A stretch of 22,285 nucleotides of DNA from Lenisia limosa. Lineage: Eukaryota > Breviatea. Positions 7,201 to 16,100 of the stretch are shown here, one piece after another. The notes beneath the pieces were generated by a model. It ran no database searches, was not told the DNA's origin, and saw only the letters and a list, made by a program, of their open reading frames with translations. Made by a program: the position numbers and the translations under genes. Location: positions 1 to 22,285 of the forward strand of contig LPNZ01002008.1 in the NCBI GenBank assembly GCA_001655205.1, given 5' to 3'. Positions within the stretch are counted from its first letter, which is position 1. Each line of letters opens with the position of its first letter.

Positions 7201-9841
7201 ACTTATTAACGTAATGGTTTTGGTGGGCTGCGGTCAGTACCCTCGGTTTTGGGCCGTAAAATGAGACTAACAACACTATTTATTTAGGTGTCCAAATGAA
7301 TTTGTTATGATGGGAATCTTAATATTTACCCCATCTAGGGATGTCGACCGAAGCATCTCACGAAGGAAGAGGAGCAAAAGAAGGATGATCGTCAGGATTT
7401 GCTTACTGATGATGATCTTCTCAAAGAAGGTGGGACTGTCTGGAAGGTTTCAAAATACACCACTTTTCACAGTTTTTATTTTTTGCGTATTTACATGTTT
7501 ACTAGTTTGTTTTCGATTGCTATCTGTGCTTCAAAACCAATTCTCATGTATGGCACCCTCCCTCGCTAAAACAATACAATTCGCATTAAACTTGCAAAGG
7601 GTTGCTCATGTCATACAGAGCTTTCTGCATACTTTAAACGCCAAAACTCTCTCGTATCCAAGATGTTCACATCAGTGATTATGTCCACTGTGGAGTGCAA
7701 AAGATGCCGATATCGGTACGCTGTCAACCGGGGGAAATTTTTGGTAAATTCATACTATTTTATAAAGAATTGTTGTGATGGTGGTTAGCACGTCTTTTGC
7801 CAGACATTTCCTTTTTCTTCTCATGAAAGAAACTTTTGCAAATTGATAGAGCCGCACTCCACCCCCCCCCCNNNNNNNNNNNNNNNNNNNNNNNNNNNNN
7901 NNNNNNNNNNNNNNNNNNGGCAAATTTAGAACGCCAAAAATTACAATTCCGTTTAACAGAGCACATTTCTTCAAGTCCCCCTCATCTTAATCAAATCGAC
8001 TGTCTTCAGTCTTTTTCGCCAATCATCTCCCAAACTTACCCTTTCCCCAGATCGCGTACTATGCAGCCTCATGCGGATATTCAGTTTTCCTTGAAAACGT
8101 GGGAATGGGATCGATCATGAATTTACAACGTCCATGTGTGGGTTAAGAGGCAAATACTAATTGTAGAAGCTATTGTTACCAGGAGGGAAGAGGGGAGACA
8201 GTGAAAACAAATGAATTGGGTGAAATTGCTGATTTTTAAGTGATATATTTGGTGTTACAGCATGAGTAAACGAATAGAGTGGATAAAGCTTCACTTTAGA
8301 TCGAAGAAAGATAACAAAATTACTCGTAAATCCTCAAAAGCAATCGATACTTCGTCTGATTTTTCTAACTGAAGTAAAAACTCTATGCTCTTCTGACTGG
8401 TGTAGAACAGGAGAACAATCGCTGGCGGATTGCTTTTCCGATTTGGAAAACAAAGAAACTTTATCAGGCTCAAACTCCTACCGATGCTCAAAGTGCAAGA
8501 AGGACTGTGAGGCAACTAAGGTATGGGAACTATCACTTTGATCCTAATAGATAAAACCTCTATCAATATTTTACTTATTTGTCTTTTTGGGAAGTGCCCT
8601 ACAAAATATGAAGCGTGTGGATTGCTGCTATATTCAACCCAATAATAGCTTCAAGAGCTAATATACTGTCCGCGATTAATTAAAGATAGCGCAATATCCG
8701 TGTCATTATTTGTCGCCAGAATAGCTCTATATATTGCACATTAGCCCCCTAATAACCATTTAGTCTCTCAAAGTTGTACATTGGCCAAAAGTGCTCATCA
8801 TTCAATTGAAAAGGTGGGGTATGTCGAAATGCTCTGTTTTCGATATCATAAGCAGCCTTCCTTTCTTTGACTCGCGAGTGGACTTGCTTCATAATGTCAC
8901 TGGGATCCCTGCGATCTTTCACTCAAAAAAAATAATACCATCTTCAAACCAACCTCAACTCTCACACATCATCACGTTCAATATCATTAGCTACTCATGT
9001 CACACCTCATCCCTTATTTTTTACTGTTTGGATTTCATATGTTTATCTTCACCGTATCACATTTGTCTATTTATTCATCATCCACTTATTATTAACCTGT
9101 GTTGTTTTTACGCTTTATAAGCATAGTTGATTTAGGGCTTTTTTGTTTCATAAATTTTCGTTTATCACCTCCTGATCACATTATAGATTCCATCACAGTG
9201 TTTGGAGGAGCACCAAAATTGACACACGAGTGAAGTTCACTGAGTCTTTTAGAAGAGCAAGTTTGCGGCCCTATTCATATAATCCCTCATTAAATGGACC
9301 TAATGGACATTGGAAATTATGGGGGAAGGGAGTATAGTGGGTTTGTTCGGACTTTAACCGTAGTTTGTTGATGAAATATTTCAAATTTATATCCAGCAGA
9401 ATTATTGGATTTTTCTGCATTCTTCATTAATTTTCCCACCGCCAATACAGCGACTGAACTGAGATTTGTTGTTCTCAATCCTCGTGCGTTGTCAGCCAAA
9501 TGAGTTGATTTTGGGTTTTTTTTTGTTTCACAAACATTTTCTAATCCCCGCTCCCCAGATATGACTTATGAACTTTGTTCTGTAATTCATCATTCTGGCT
9601 CCCTCGGAGGTGGACATTACACTTGCTCAGCAAAAGTGAATAAAGACGTAGGGGGCTGGAATATTTTTGTCAGTGGAATTTTCTGTATTATCGACATCGA
9701 TCACTCAATTTATTGAAGCAACTCACGATGTAGTGGTACTACTTCAATGATAACTCTGTCACCTCGTGCAATATCCCAACTTCCCACACACAGTCTGCAT
9801 ACCTTCTAATCTACCACCAAAAACCCCAAAGCAGGTTATAA
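1208..9841 (+). CDS. Ubiquitin-specific protease (USP, peptidase C19), 22 exons
   Basis: A cysteine protease that removes ubiquitin from proteins. Exons: 1208-1244, 2015-2147, 3074-3120, 3460-3520, 3828-4051, 4287-4479, 4903-5025, 5249-5304, 5440-5543, 5730-5841, 6127-6241, 6407-6474, 6729-6799, 7339-7429, 7619-7715, 8051-8098, 8406-8520, 8764-8813, 9187-9260, 9400-9483, 9559-9647, 9734-9841; total 2100 bases, 699 residues. Residues 93-315 are Ser/Pro/Arg-rich and look disordered. The catalytic domain (about 317-694) has the Cys box GFVNIGNTCYLNSTLQ (C327), YDQEDAHEAM (426-435), zinc-ribbon pairs CKRC (505/508) and CSKC (554/557), VLIIQLKRF, the His box YELCSVIHHSG..GGGHY (H654) and WYYFNDNSV (N669). 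The tail ends AYLLIYHQKPQSRL. The architecture, long unstructured tail plus C-terminal catalytic domain, resembles USP2/USP21/USP8; the exact subfamily is unresolved. The start is the first of three ATGs. The most 5' exons (1208-2147) are supported by phase only, and an exon could hide in the gap at 1798-1881. Confidence 0.93.
1500..1525. repeat. Family A element, left-end fragment
   Basis: AGGGCTTCACTTTGGACCGAAAAGG matches the left terminal repeat of the family, but no right end follows in USP intron 1. It is a truncated or decayed copy. Confidence 0.6.
1798..1881. other. Assembly gap (84 N) in USP intron 1
   Basis: The gap lies between the first and second predicted USP exons. Phase is kept without it, so no exon is required, but one with length divisible by three cannot be excluded. 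Confidence 0.85.
2836..2998. repeat. Two adjacent family A copies in USP intron 2
   Basis: The first (about 2836-2898) keeps only the internal TAAATCTTCGAAAACTATCGA block and the right end GAACCGAAGTGAAGCCCTA. The second (about 2912-2998) has a degenerate left end (TTTGCACTTTGGTCC) and a clear right end (CTAAAGTGAAGCCCTAA). They are in tandem, 13 bases apart. Confidence 0.75.
3203..3298. repeat. Family A element in USP intron 3
   Basis: The left end is GGAGCTTCACTATCGGTT, the internal block is GATAAATCTTCAAAAAACATC, and the right end is degenerate (TTAAAATGAAACC). An older copy. Confidence 0.65.
3595..3661. repeat. Family A right half in USP intron 4
   Basis: Internal TATCGATAGTTATCC is followed by the right end CGAACCAAAGTGAAGCCCTA. 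The left part, near 3564-3600, is scarcely recognisable. Confidence 0.6.
4104..4198. repeat. Family A element in USP intron 5
   Basis: The left end is GGATTCACTTTTCGTTCC, then AAGACTGGATTCCCGATAAA, then ATCGATAG. The right end is GGAACCGAGTGTAAAGCTCT. Complete but diverged at both ends. Confidence 0.75.
4497..4600. mobile_element. hAT-like miniature element with 8-bp target duplication
   Basis: The element spans 4505-4592 (CAGGGCTTCACTCAGATCC ... CTTAAGTAAAGCCCTA). It is flanked by perfect 8-bp direct repeats CTTATATC at 4497-4504 and 4593-4600. An 8-bp duplication with short inverted ends is the known signature of hAT-superfamily non-autonomous elements. This is the best evidence that the whole family is transposon-derived. 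It lies in USP intron 6. Confidence 0.85.
4611..4688. repeat. Second family A element in USP intron 6
   Basis: It runs AGGGCTTCACTTTCATTCC ... CGAACTGAAGGGAAGCTCCT. It starts only 11 bases after the target duplication of the preceding copy, so two insertions sit side by side in one intron. Confidence 0.8.
5347..5415. repeat. Family A element in USP intron 8
   Basis: The left end CAGCTTCACTTTTGGTTCCG and AAGACTGAATTTTCGATAAA are clear. The right part is shortened (AATATGAAGCTCT). It fills half of a 135-base intron. Confidence 0.7.
5730..5841 (+). other. USP Cys-box exon
   Basis: The exon begins exactly with the catalytic cysteine codon: the previous exon ends GFVNIGNT at 5543 and this one starts CYLNSTLQALMHIPSLVGF. 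The intron thus splits the USP Cys-box signature right before the nucleophile (C327). Donor GTGGGA at 5544, acceptor CTAG at 5729, phase 0. The join reproduces the family signature exactly, which makes it one of the most secure splice junctions here. Confidence 0.95.
5857..5946. repeat. Family A element in USP intron 10
   Basis: The left end is GAACCTGGTTCGAAAAAAAAG (partial), the internal block is TCTCGATAAATTCTCGATAAA, and the right end is TTTGGACCGAAGTGAAGGC. It begins 15 bases after the GTGAGT donor. Confidence 0.75.
6251..6347. repeat. Family A element in USP intron 11
   Basis: It runs TAGGGCTTTATGGGAGAAAA ... AAGACTGGATTTCTCGATAAA ... TTCGAACCTATGTGAAGCTCTA. It starts nine bases inside the 165-base intron and makes up more than half of it. 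Confidence 0.8.
6480..6549. repeat. Compact family A element touching a USP splice donor
   Basis: AGGGCTTCACTTCGGTTC and its partner GAACCGAAGTAAAGCC are nearly perfect inverted ends with a short centre. It starts five bases after the exon end at 6474, overlapping the GTTAGA donor region, so the transcript can form a hairpin next to the 5' splice site. Confidence 0.85.
7086..7189. mobile_element. hAT-like miniature element with probable target duplication
   Basis: The element is 7094-7181 (AGGGCTTCACTTCGGTTC ... TTTTCTGAAGCCCTGCG). The flanks share GATCAGT (7087-7093 and 7182-7188), or eight bases with one mismatch (TGATCAGT/GGATCAGT). This agrees with the perfect 8-bp duplication at 4497. 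It lies in USP intron 13. Confidence 0.75.
7872..7918. other. Assembly gap (47 N) after a C run in USP intron 15
   Basis: The gap follows a run of ten C. The exons on either side (7619-7715 and 8051-8098) join in phase and give CKRCRYRSRTMQPHADI, a normal USP zinc-ribbon context, so no exon is lost. Confidence 0.9.
8286..8385. repeat. Diverged family A element in USP intron 16
   Basis: The left end AAGCTTCACTTTAGATCGAA, internal TCGTAAATCCTCAAAAGCAATCG and right end CTAACTGAAGTAAAAACTCT follow the family pattern with many changes. It ends about 20 bases before the exon at 8406. Confidence 0.65.
8764..9841 (+). other. USP C-terminal catalytic exons (LKR motif, His box, Asn box)
   Basis: Exons 8764-8813, 9187-9260, 9400-9483, 9559-9647 and 9734-9841 join to SLKVVHWPKVLIIQLKRF, STKIDTRVKFTESF, LLDFSAFF, YELCSVIHHSGSLGGGHY and WYYFNDNSVTSCNIP, ending AYLLIYHQKPQ. 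These match the closing elements of the USP fold in order. The usual VLxIHLKRF has Gln in place of His. The acceptor of the 9400 exon is a CAGCAG tandem (9394-9399), so one residue more or less is possible. The donor at 9261 (GTTTGC) is weak, making the 9260/9400 join the least certain here. Confidence 0.85.
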
Positions 9842-10402
9842 TGCTTTGTCTTCGTGTTTAAGTCTAGTTATGTAACATTGAAAAGTAAGTCCGTGAGTTG
9901 AGTTGATAGAGGATTTTTTTCTGACTTTCAGTTTTTACGTTTACATGGTCTTATAAAGTATATGATATGAGATGGAGCATTCCGCTCCCGACAGTCCAGG
10001 ATCCAACAATAAGCCGGTACATTGTTAAATGTTATGCTATGTGTATACTTATGGAAATGGGGTGTTTGACCATGATGGTTTTTGACCTTTTCAATATTAA
10101 TGTCAAATCTGAGATACGGTCACTTTTCTTCTTTCTTGACCTGGATGATGGAGTGATTGCGAGTGGGGTGGGGGGGGGGTATCAGTGAACAAAGCACATA
10201 GAGAGAAAAGAATTTTTCCCTCCAAAATATGAATATAATCTACCACAACAGAACGTAAAGCGACTAACAGTAGACGTGTATTAATCAGAAGAAGGTCTCT
10301 GATAAAGTCAGTTCATTTACATAAACCAACGTTGCTATAAATAAGGTATCATAATATTCTATTACCTCAATACCTCAAAATCAATGATATCATAGTACTC
10401 TA
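9842..10402. other. 3' flank of the USP gene, no gene seen
   Basis: An AT-rich spacer after the USP stop. No canonical AATAAA follows within 100 bases. A G-rich run (10165-10180) is the only compositional oddity. Open frames here (for example near 9967-10188) have no motif or splice context. Confidence 0.6.
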
Positions 10403-10852
10403 TTAAGGTGGTTCAGTCCTTTTTTGATTTTGGAAAAAATAATAAAAGTGGTACGGGATAAATCCGCAGTAATTTTTTTATATGAAATTGTGTCGGGTGA
10501 AAAAACGTAAAATGCCCTTTTTCCCGACTTCCGAGGTTGTTTCAATTTTAGACGTTTTTGGGATTCCCTTTTTTTCACCTTATTGGGGTTCAAACACGAT
10601 ATTTGAGGAATTTGAATAATTTAAGTGACTACATACAACCAACACCTACTCATTGTCGATATATTGGAGTATTAGCCTCATATAGCCTCGGTTAGGCACA
10701 TTCTAGGCAATTTTCACCCATTTTTAGATTTTCCGTGTCTGGGCAATTTTGTACGAAAAACTACCCTGCGGAATTATCCCGAAGGCTCATTTTAACTACT
10801 TACCATAGTTTTATTATTTTTTCCAAAATTAATAAAAGGACAATCATCTTAA
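10403..10852. mobile_element. TTAA-flanked inverted-repeat element (piggyBac-like MITE)
   Basis: Long imperfect terminal inverted repeats of about 85-90 bp cover 10407-10848. The left arm has GGTGGTTCAGTCC, TTTTGGAAAAAATAATAAAA and CGGGATAAATCCGCAG; the right arm carries their complements (GGACAATCATC, TTTTATTATTTTTTCCAAAA, CTGCGGAATTATCCCG). Both ends abut TTAA (10403-10406 and 10849-10852), the target used by piggyBac-type transposases. No transposase frame is inside. It sits between the 3' ends of two convergent genes. Confidence 0.8.
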
Positions 10853-11003
10853 CACAGAAACTATATACACCAGCGCCAACATGGTCTACTTTCCATTGAC
10901 ATCTTGGTAGAAGTGAGAACCATCTTTGGCTGATACGATGGATACCACCGCTTTAGTTACATTCTTGTTGAAGTTGTATTTACCGGTTCTTGCCAAGTTC
11001 TTA
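10853..11003. other. 3' flank of the minus-strand helicase gene
   Basis: Immediately downstream of the helicase stop on the - strand, a frame reading NLARTGKYNFNKNVTK... runs to 10886. It is not reachable in phase from the last exon without an implausibly short intron, so I treat it as 3' UTR. It could be an alternative C-terminus. Confidence 0.4.
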
Positions 11004-13188
11004 CTAAATTTGTGAGAATTTTTTCGATATAGTCTCGGTAACATAGAGATTGTTGGGGTCTTTTCTCGCACCGAAAAGAAGCCCTAGATCGACCCCCCAC
11101 GCAAATTCGGTAGAATAAACGGCTGTGAGTGCAGAGTAGCAATCGAGGCGATTTATTTTCACAGGGGTGCTGAATTGCTGGAAAGTTAATAATGTAAGAG
11201 AAAACAATAACAAGTGAAATGTAAACACGCAATTTCAAGTCCGGATCAATGGTCATAGTGTTCTGTTCTATGAACCCAGAAATTTTCGATTGATTTCGAG
11301 TATGTCTCAAAAATGCCTTAAACCAACAGTATCCTGGTTGTATTTGACTTTACTTGGAAGAGTCAACTCATCTTTGGCCTAAAATGTTAAGTAAATAATT
11401 GTGTCGATTATATCTGCGGTATTTATTAAGTTTAAAGGTTGGTTTTATCATATCGATATGTATTAAGATAACTATCAATGACGAAGTGGTTGATAATAAG
11501 CGCAAACGTGCACTGGAGCGCATCGACTTGGGATTTCCTTGTATTATTGAATTTCTTGGAATTTTTATATATCATGATATGTACAGTACATATGTAAAAT
11601 AGAAGAATTCCAATGTTTTTACAAGAATCTCAAGTCAATGCGCCGCAGTGATGGTATTTCAATTTAGAAAAACAGGAAGCAGTATTCCTAGTAAAGAGGT
11701 AAACGGCTAGGCACAATACATTTTGCAAATCTCACAGAAAAAACTTACATTGCGAAGATGTTTGACTGTTGTAAGTGGGACCAATATAAACGATAAACCA
11801 TTCAGAGGATTTTGGTTCTCATTGGAACACATCTGAAATGTAACAATTGGTTAACTTTATAGAGTTGACATCATAACAATATCATGATTAACCTCTTGAC
11901 CAACTTTTGCCACTAATTCTTTGAACCTTTTCTGGGGATATTTTTGGACAACACCATTGTAGGTAATAGTCTTATTCTGAAGTGTCATCAAATTTGCAGA
12001 ACGGAGTAGGGCCAATAGAAAAGAATATGACCAAAGTAGGAGGGGAACGGCCGATCATTTTTGTGTTACTAGCGAATCAATCTTGTTGTAAGTATACCTG
12101 AATATCGTGTTCTAACGCATCGTGATCGAAGACATCATCTGGCAGCATCCCTTTCAGCACTTCAAGTAAGATAGGTCTGAGTTGTTACGTGCTTAAACTT
12201 GACAATACTATCTTGATATAAGACCTTTTTCTCAAAAGCGACACTACAGCTTTCTTATTTTTTTATGTATGATGTGCTAATGATACTCGTATTGATAAAT
12301 ACGATAATAAAGACACGAAAGGAGGATAATTACCGTTTGGCGGCGCTTCGAAGGAATGCAGTGAGCGTTTCTGGGGTTGGTCGACCTGCGATAAGGTTAA
12401 TTCAGAGTGGAATTTCAAACTTTTTTCATAGTTACAATCGAAACCAAAAGTTACTTTTACTCTCGTTTTCACAATCAGAAATTACAGCATTGACAACATT
12501 TGACCATTTTTATCATTATATAGGTTGCAATTATTGGGCTCCAGTAAAACAATATTTGTAAACTATCACAATTTTTCGATTTATCAGGTAATTTTCTGGA
12601 TCGGAGTACAGCCATAGCTACAATCATGTATCAAAATCATACTGTAACCTTCTTAAAAAATCCAGAAACATTACCATTGAATTTGCCAATTCTCTTCCAC
12701 ATAGAGTTGTAGGATGAACTCAACTGCAGACCTGGCGACTGGCTACTTTGAAGGAAGTTACTGGGACCATCTTGGACCAAATTTTGAGGAAAGTCATTTT
12801 CAGGACTTGAAAAGCGAAAAAGTGGCGTTTTTTCACTGTGTGATTTGCTCAGACTTTTTAAAGCTGAGGGGTCAATTTTCGTGCTGGACTCAGGTTTTCC
12901 CCTGATTTCTTCCTTTGACATCTGAGGGAATATGTCACGGATATATTTAGGAGCGACAGCTTCAGCTATAGACGGCCTCGATGATGATGATGCTGAATCC
13001 CTATCTGATTTTGGCATTTGAGTTTGTGATGATGCAGATGCACTCTGAGATGTTTCCTTTGAATCCGCACTTGGAGCTTGAGGAATAGAAGTTATTGCCT
13101 GCAGAGTTGGTGACTTTTTTGGAGTTATCTTTTCTTTAAGATGAAGAGCGTCGTTTTTGAGCTTTTCCTCTGGTGCTTTGCTCTGCAA
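11004..13188 (-). other. Helicase protein: Ser-rich linker and unrecognised C-terminal region
   Basis: Exons: rest of 13288-12675, then 12385-12334, 12176-12098, 11976-11893, 11832-11749, 11378-11328, 11177-11004. After the last zinc cysteines comes a Lys/Ser-rich stretch (SQSASASSQTQMPKSDRDSA). A compact-looking region follows: MWKRIGKFNGRPTPETL, FLRSAAKRPILLEVLKGMLP, DDVFDHDALEHDIQ, KRFKELVAKVGQE, LNGLSFILVPLTTVKHLRN, then RLDCYSALTAVYSTEFAWG and LGLLFGARKDPNNLYVTET. I do not recognise a family. Every junction keeps phase and codon use is ordinary. If the upstream join at 14985 is wrong, this plus three zinc exons would be a separate gene. Confidence 0.7.
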
Positions 13189-16100
13189 ACAACTTTCACA
13201 TATTTTTTTTCTTTCGGGCGTGCAAATGTAGTTGAAGTTACCTTGGCACTTGATGCAGTTTGCTGTTCCAGTTTGGAAACAGTACTTTCTAGATAATGAG
13301 TTTTTGAGGTGATATGAGACCGTTTGGCTAATCAGAATCTTCAAGAACCAAAAAAAAAGCCATCTTAATTATCTAAATAGAAGTGTTTATTTGTGTTACA
13401 GTGACCAAAAAGCAATACGATAGCTCAATCCTACTCTTGAATTTTGGAGCAAGCCATAGGGTATGAAAGAATCCGACCACAGCAAGGTGCACTTGTGTAC
13501 TGGAAAGAACAAGGTGATGCTTGCATCTGAAATGTTGAAATTATTAATGAAACAAACGGAAGAGAAATAATTTAGATGTACTAGGTTAAGAAGGAACAAC
13601 AAACATTAAATCAACAACATCGGGTGTCACAATTTGAATACTTCCGATATTGACATGTGTGTTTACAGCAAGATAAATTAAAAAAACATTGATTTTAATA
13701 AAGTTGCAAGTGACAAAGCAAACCGAGCATGTTCGACTTTTTGAGTGTCCTCGAGAGCATTTTTCATGAATGATACCTTGACATACCCTGTATTTACGTC
13801 ATTACGATGAACTGCTAATCACATGGTATCATAAGAACTATTAGTAATCAATGACGAAATATAACAACATTTGAATAATTAGATGTTAATGCAATCACCA
13901 AGCAATGAACCTCAACCTACTCTCCCAAGTCCTTGCACTCTTCTTTATGTCCGCATGAGTCTCTCTTGACCATTTTACAACAGCCGATTGTGCCATCCTA
14001 AAGAACGTTCTAATTAGATTCACTTTGGTTCAAAAAAATAACTGTCACGATAAAGCTTCTTACCAATCGATGTTTGAACGGTCATTATCAAATCGAAGTG
14101 AAGTTTGATAAAATATTTGAGACATTTATTTAATATGAATTTTAGCAAAAATAGGGACCACCAACGTTTTGAAAACATTTGATTTTGGTAACATGCAAAC
14201 GGGAACATTGTGTTTCAACCAGATTATTGCATTGGTAATCTTTGACCCTATAACATGAAATTAATGAATGCAGTTTATGGGAATGTCAAATATGTCTCAG
14301 CGAGCGATATACTACATTTTGGATTGTTGTTATTGTTGTTAACTTCATTAAATCTATGTAACCCACATACTTCCAACATGGGACGCGTGTAGAAGTAGTG
14401 CAGTCTGTGCATGTTATCTGCACTTAGTCAACTTGAGGAAAATTGTTTCATGGGGAGAAACAATCTGTGAAAAAGACACAATATAGAATCTGTTATAGGA
14501 ACTGTTTCACTTTAAGGTGAATTTGCAAGATTGCTGGGTGCGACGTTTTTTCGACATTAAACTATTTCCCCTAACACTACATATGTTATCCTGTCATTTT
14601 AAGTTAGTTGCAATTATTCCCAAACCATCTAACCTTAACCATATTGATGCAGGGTTTGCAAGATGATCGGTGGTGGTTTTGGTGGCAGCTGGAGTATTTA
14701 GTAACATAATATCTTATAATGATCCGAGAATCCATTTAATATACATAATACACTATACTATATTTATAAATCATCATATTCACAATCCGAGAAAAGATTT
14801 CACGCAAAGAGTAATCATTAACCTCACTAAATTTTTGTGAAGAAGGACTCATAAGCATATGTCACTTTAAATACATATTACCTGTACTCTATAATAGGCA
14901 AAGATTCACACGGATATCAAATACAAATAAAGACCATAAACATAGTGATGTTTGTTTTTCTTCGCTGTACTCAAAAATCTTACACTATGGCACCGCCATA
15001 CTTATCTGGGCAGGGGCTTCCGCAACGTTGACAAGCATGAGCACATTGATAGCGACATTTTAAATCATCGATTGCTGGTTTAGCCGTTCTAAGCAAGTCA
15101 AACAGCATGTAAGGTACCAAATACAATACAGTTGAACATAATTTTTTTATTAAAATATGTGAAGATAAATCTCTCGTAAAAACAATAGACCTTAGTGAGC
15201 TAGCAACATCAATGATAATACACGAGTTTTTGCTCTTCAAACATGATACTACTTATTTAATAGTGAATACTATATGTTCATATAGTATATAATTATATAT
15301 GTATAGTTAAAGCTCCGGACATCATTCAAAATTCCCGGAGACATTAAAACTCCCGGACACAAATTCACGGATTTTTGACATTTGCTCAAAATTGAAAAAA
15401 AGTTAGGGAACATTAGGAGGTCCATTTCTCTATGTATCTGTCGAAGCATTTTTTCAAAAACACAAGCAATGGCCTAACAAGGTGTCAACTTCAAGCTGTC
15501 CGGGAGTTTTGATGTGTCCGGGAATTTTGAATGATGATTTTTAAAATATATATTATATAGATATAGTTAAAATATGGCTTTTCGCAGAACTTGAGAAAAA
15601 ATAAAACAACGTCACGTACTTTAGGTCAATTCCAGTCGGTATTTGGTAATTGATTGGGTGATACTGGTCCTTTGACAAGTGGCACTCTTTCACTGAAAAG
15701 TTATAAACACAGTTCTCTTCTGTTTAATTGCCATTTTGGCATTTATATTTGACTGCTAATACTATATTGGTCAAAGTTGCATACTTTTGCGTCAATTGGT
15801 AATATGGTTAAAAGGTAAGTCTGAATAAAATCGGGGGAACAAAACTCAAAGAAAAGGAGTGTCGCAGCAAAAATATACAGTGATTCTGATTCAAATAAGT
15901 GTTCAAGTTTTTACAGGTTGCAGTAAGAAAACGACCTCTCCACATATTTAATCTAAAACAGCCCCATACCATGGACATGTGCTGAGTTTCGACAAGCTTC
16001 AGGGAAGTGCACGGGGTACCTGCATTTGGGCAAGAAGTATTGAGCTATTTGGTTACAAGTAAATTGGGATTCATTACGGTCTAAAAATACAGGTAAAGTA

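Noticed and set aside
7430-7618. Frame continuing GGTVWKVSKYTTF as USP coding sequence
   Set aside because: It ends in stop codons before the zinc-ribbon exon. Splicing at GTGGGA (7430) to 7619 keeps phase.
8791-9120. 109-codon open frame starting MLIIQLKRW
   Set aside because: The first codons belong to the USP exon 8764-8813; the rest is intron 8814-9186, as shown by the join LKR to FHHSVWRSTKI.
9648-9672. Continuation DVGGWNIF as the USP tryptophan box
   Set aside because: Using the GTAGGG donor at 9648 and acceptor at 9733 gives WYYFNDNSV, the true family motif. The readthrough meets a stop without it.
10886-11071. Overlapping minus frame NLARTGKYNFNKNVTK... as the true helicase C-terminus
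   Set aside because: No intron longer than about 40 bases connects it in phase to the exon at 11177-11004, and the main frame is well formed up to its stop.
12637-13344. 235-codon minus-strand frame as a complete small gene starting at 13344
   Set aside because: The first codons lie upstream of an acceptor; the exon is 13288-12675 and both neighbours join in phase.
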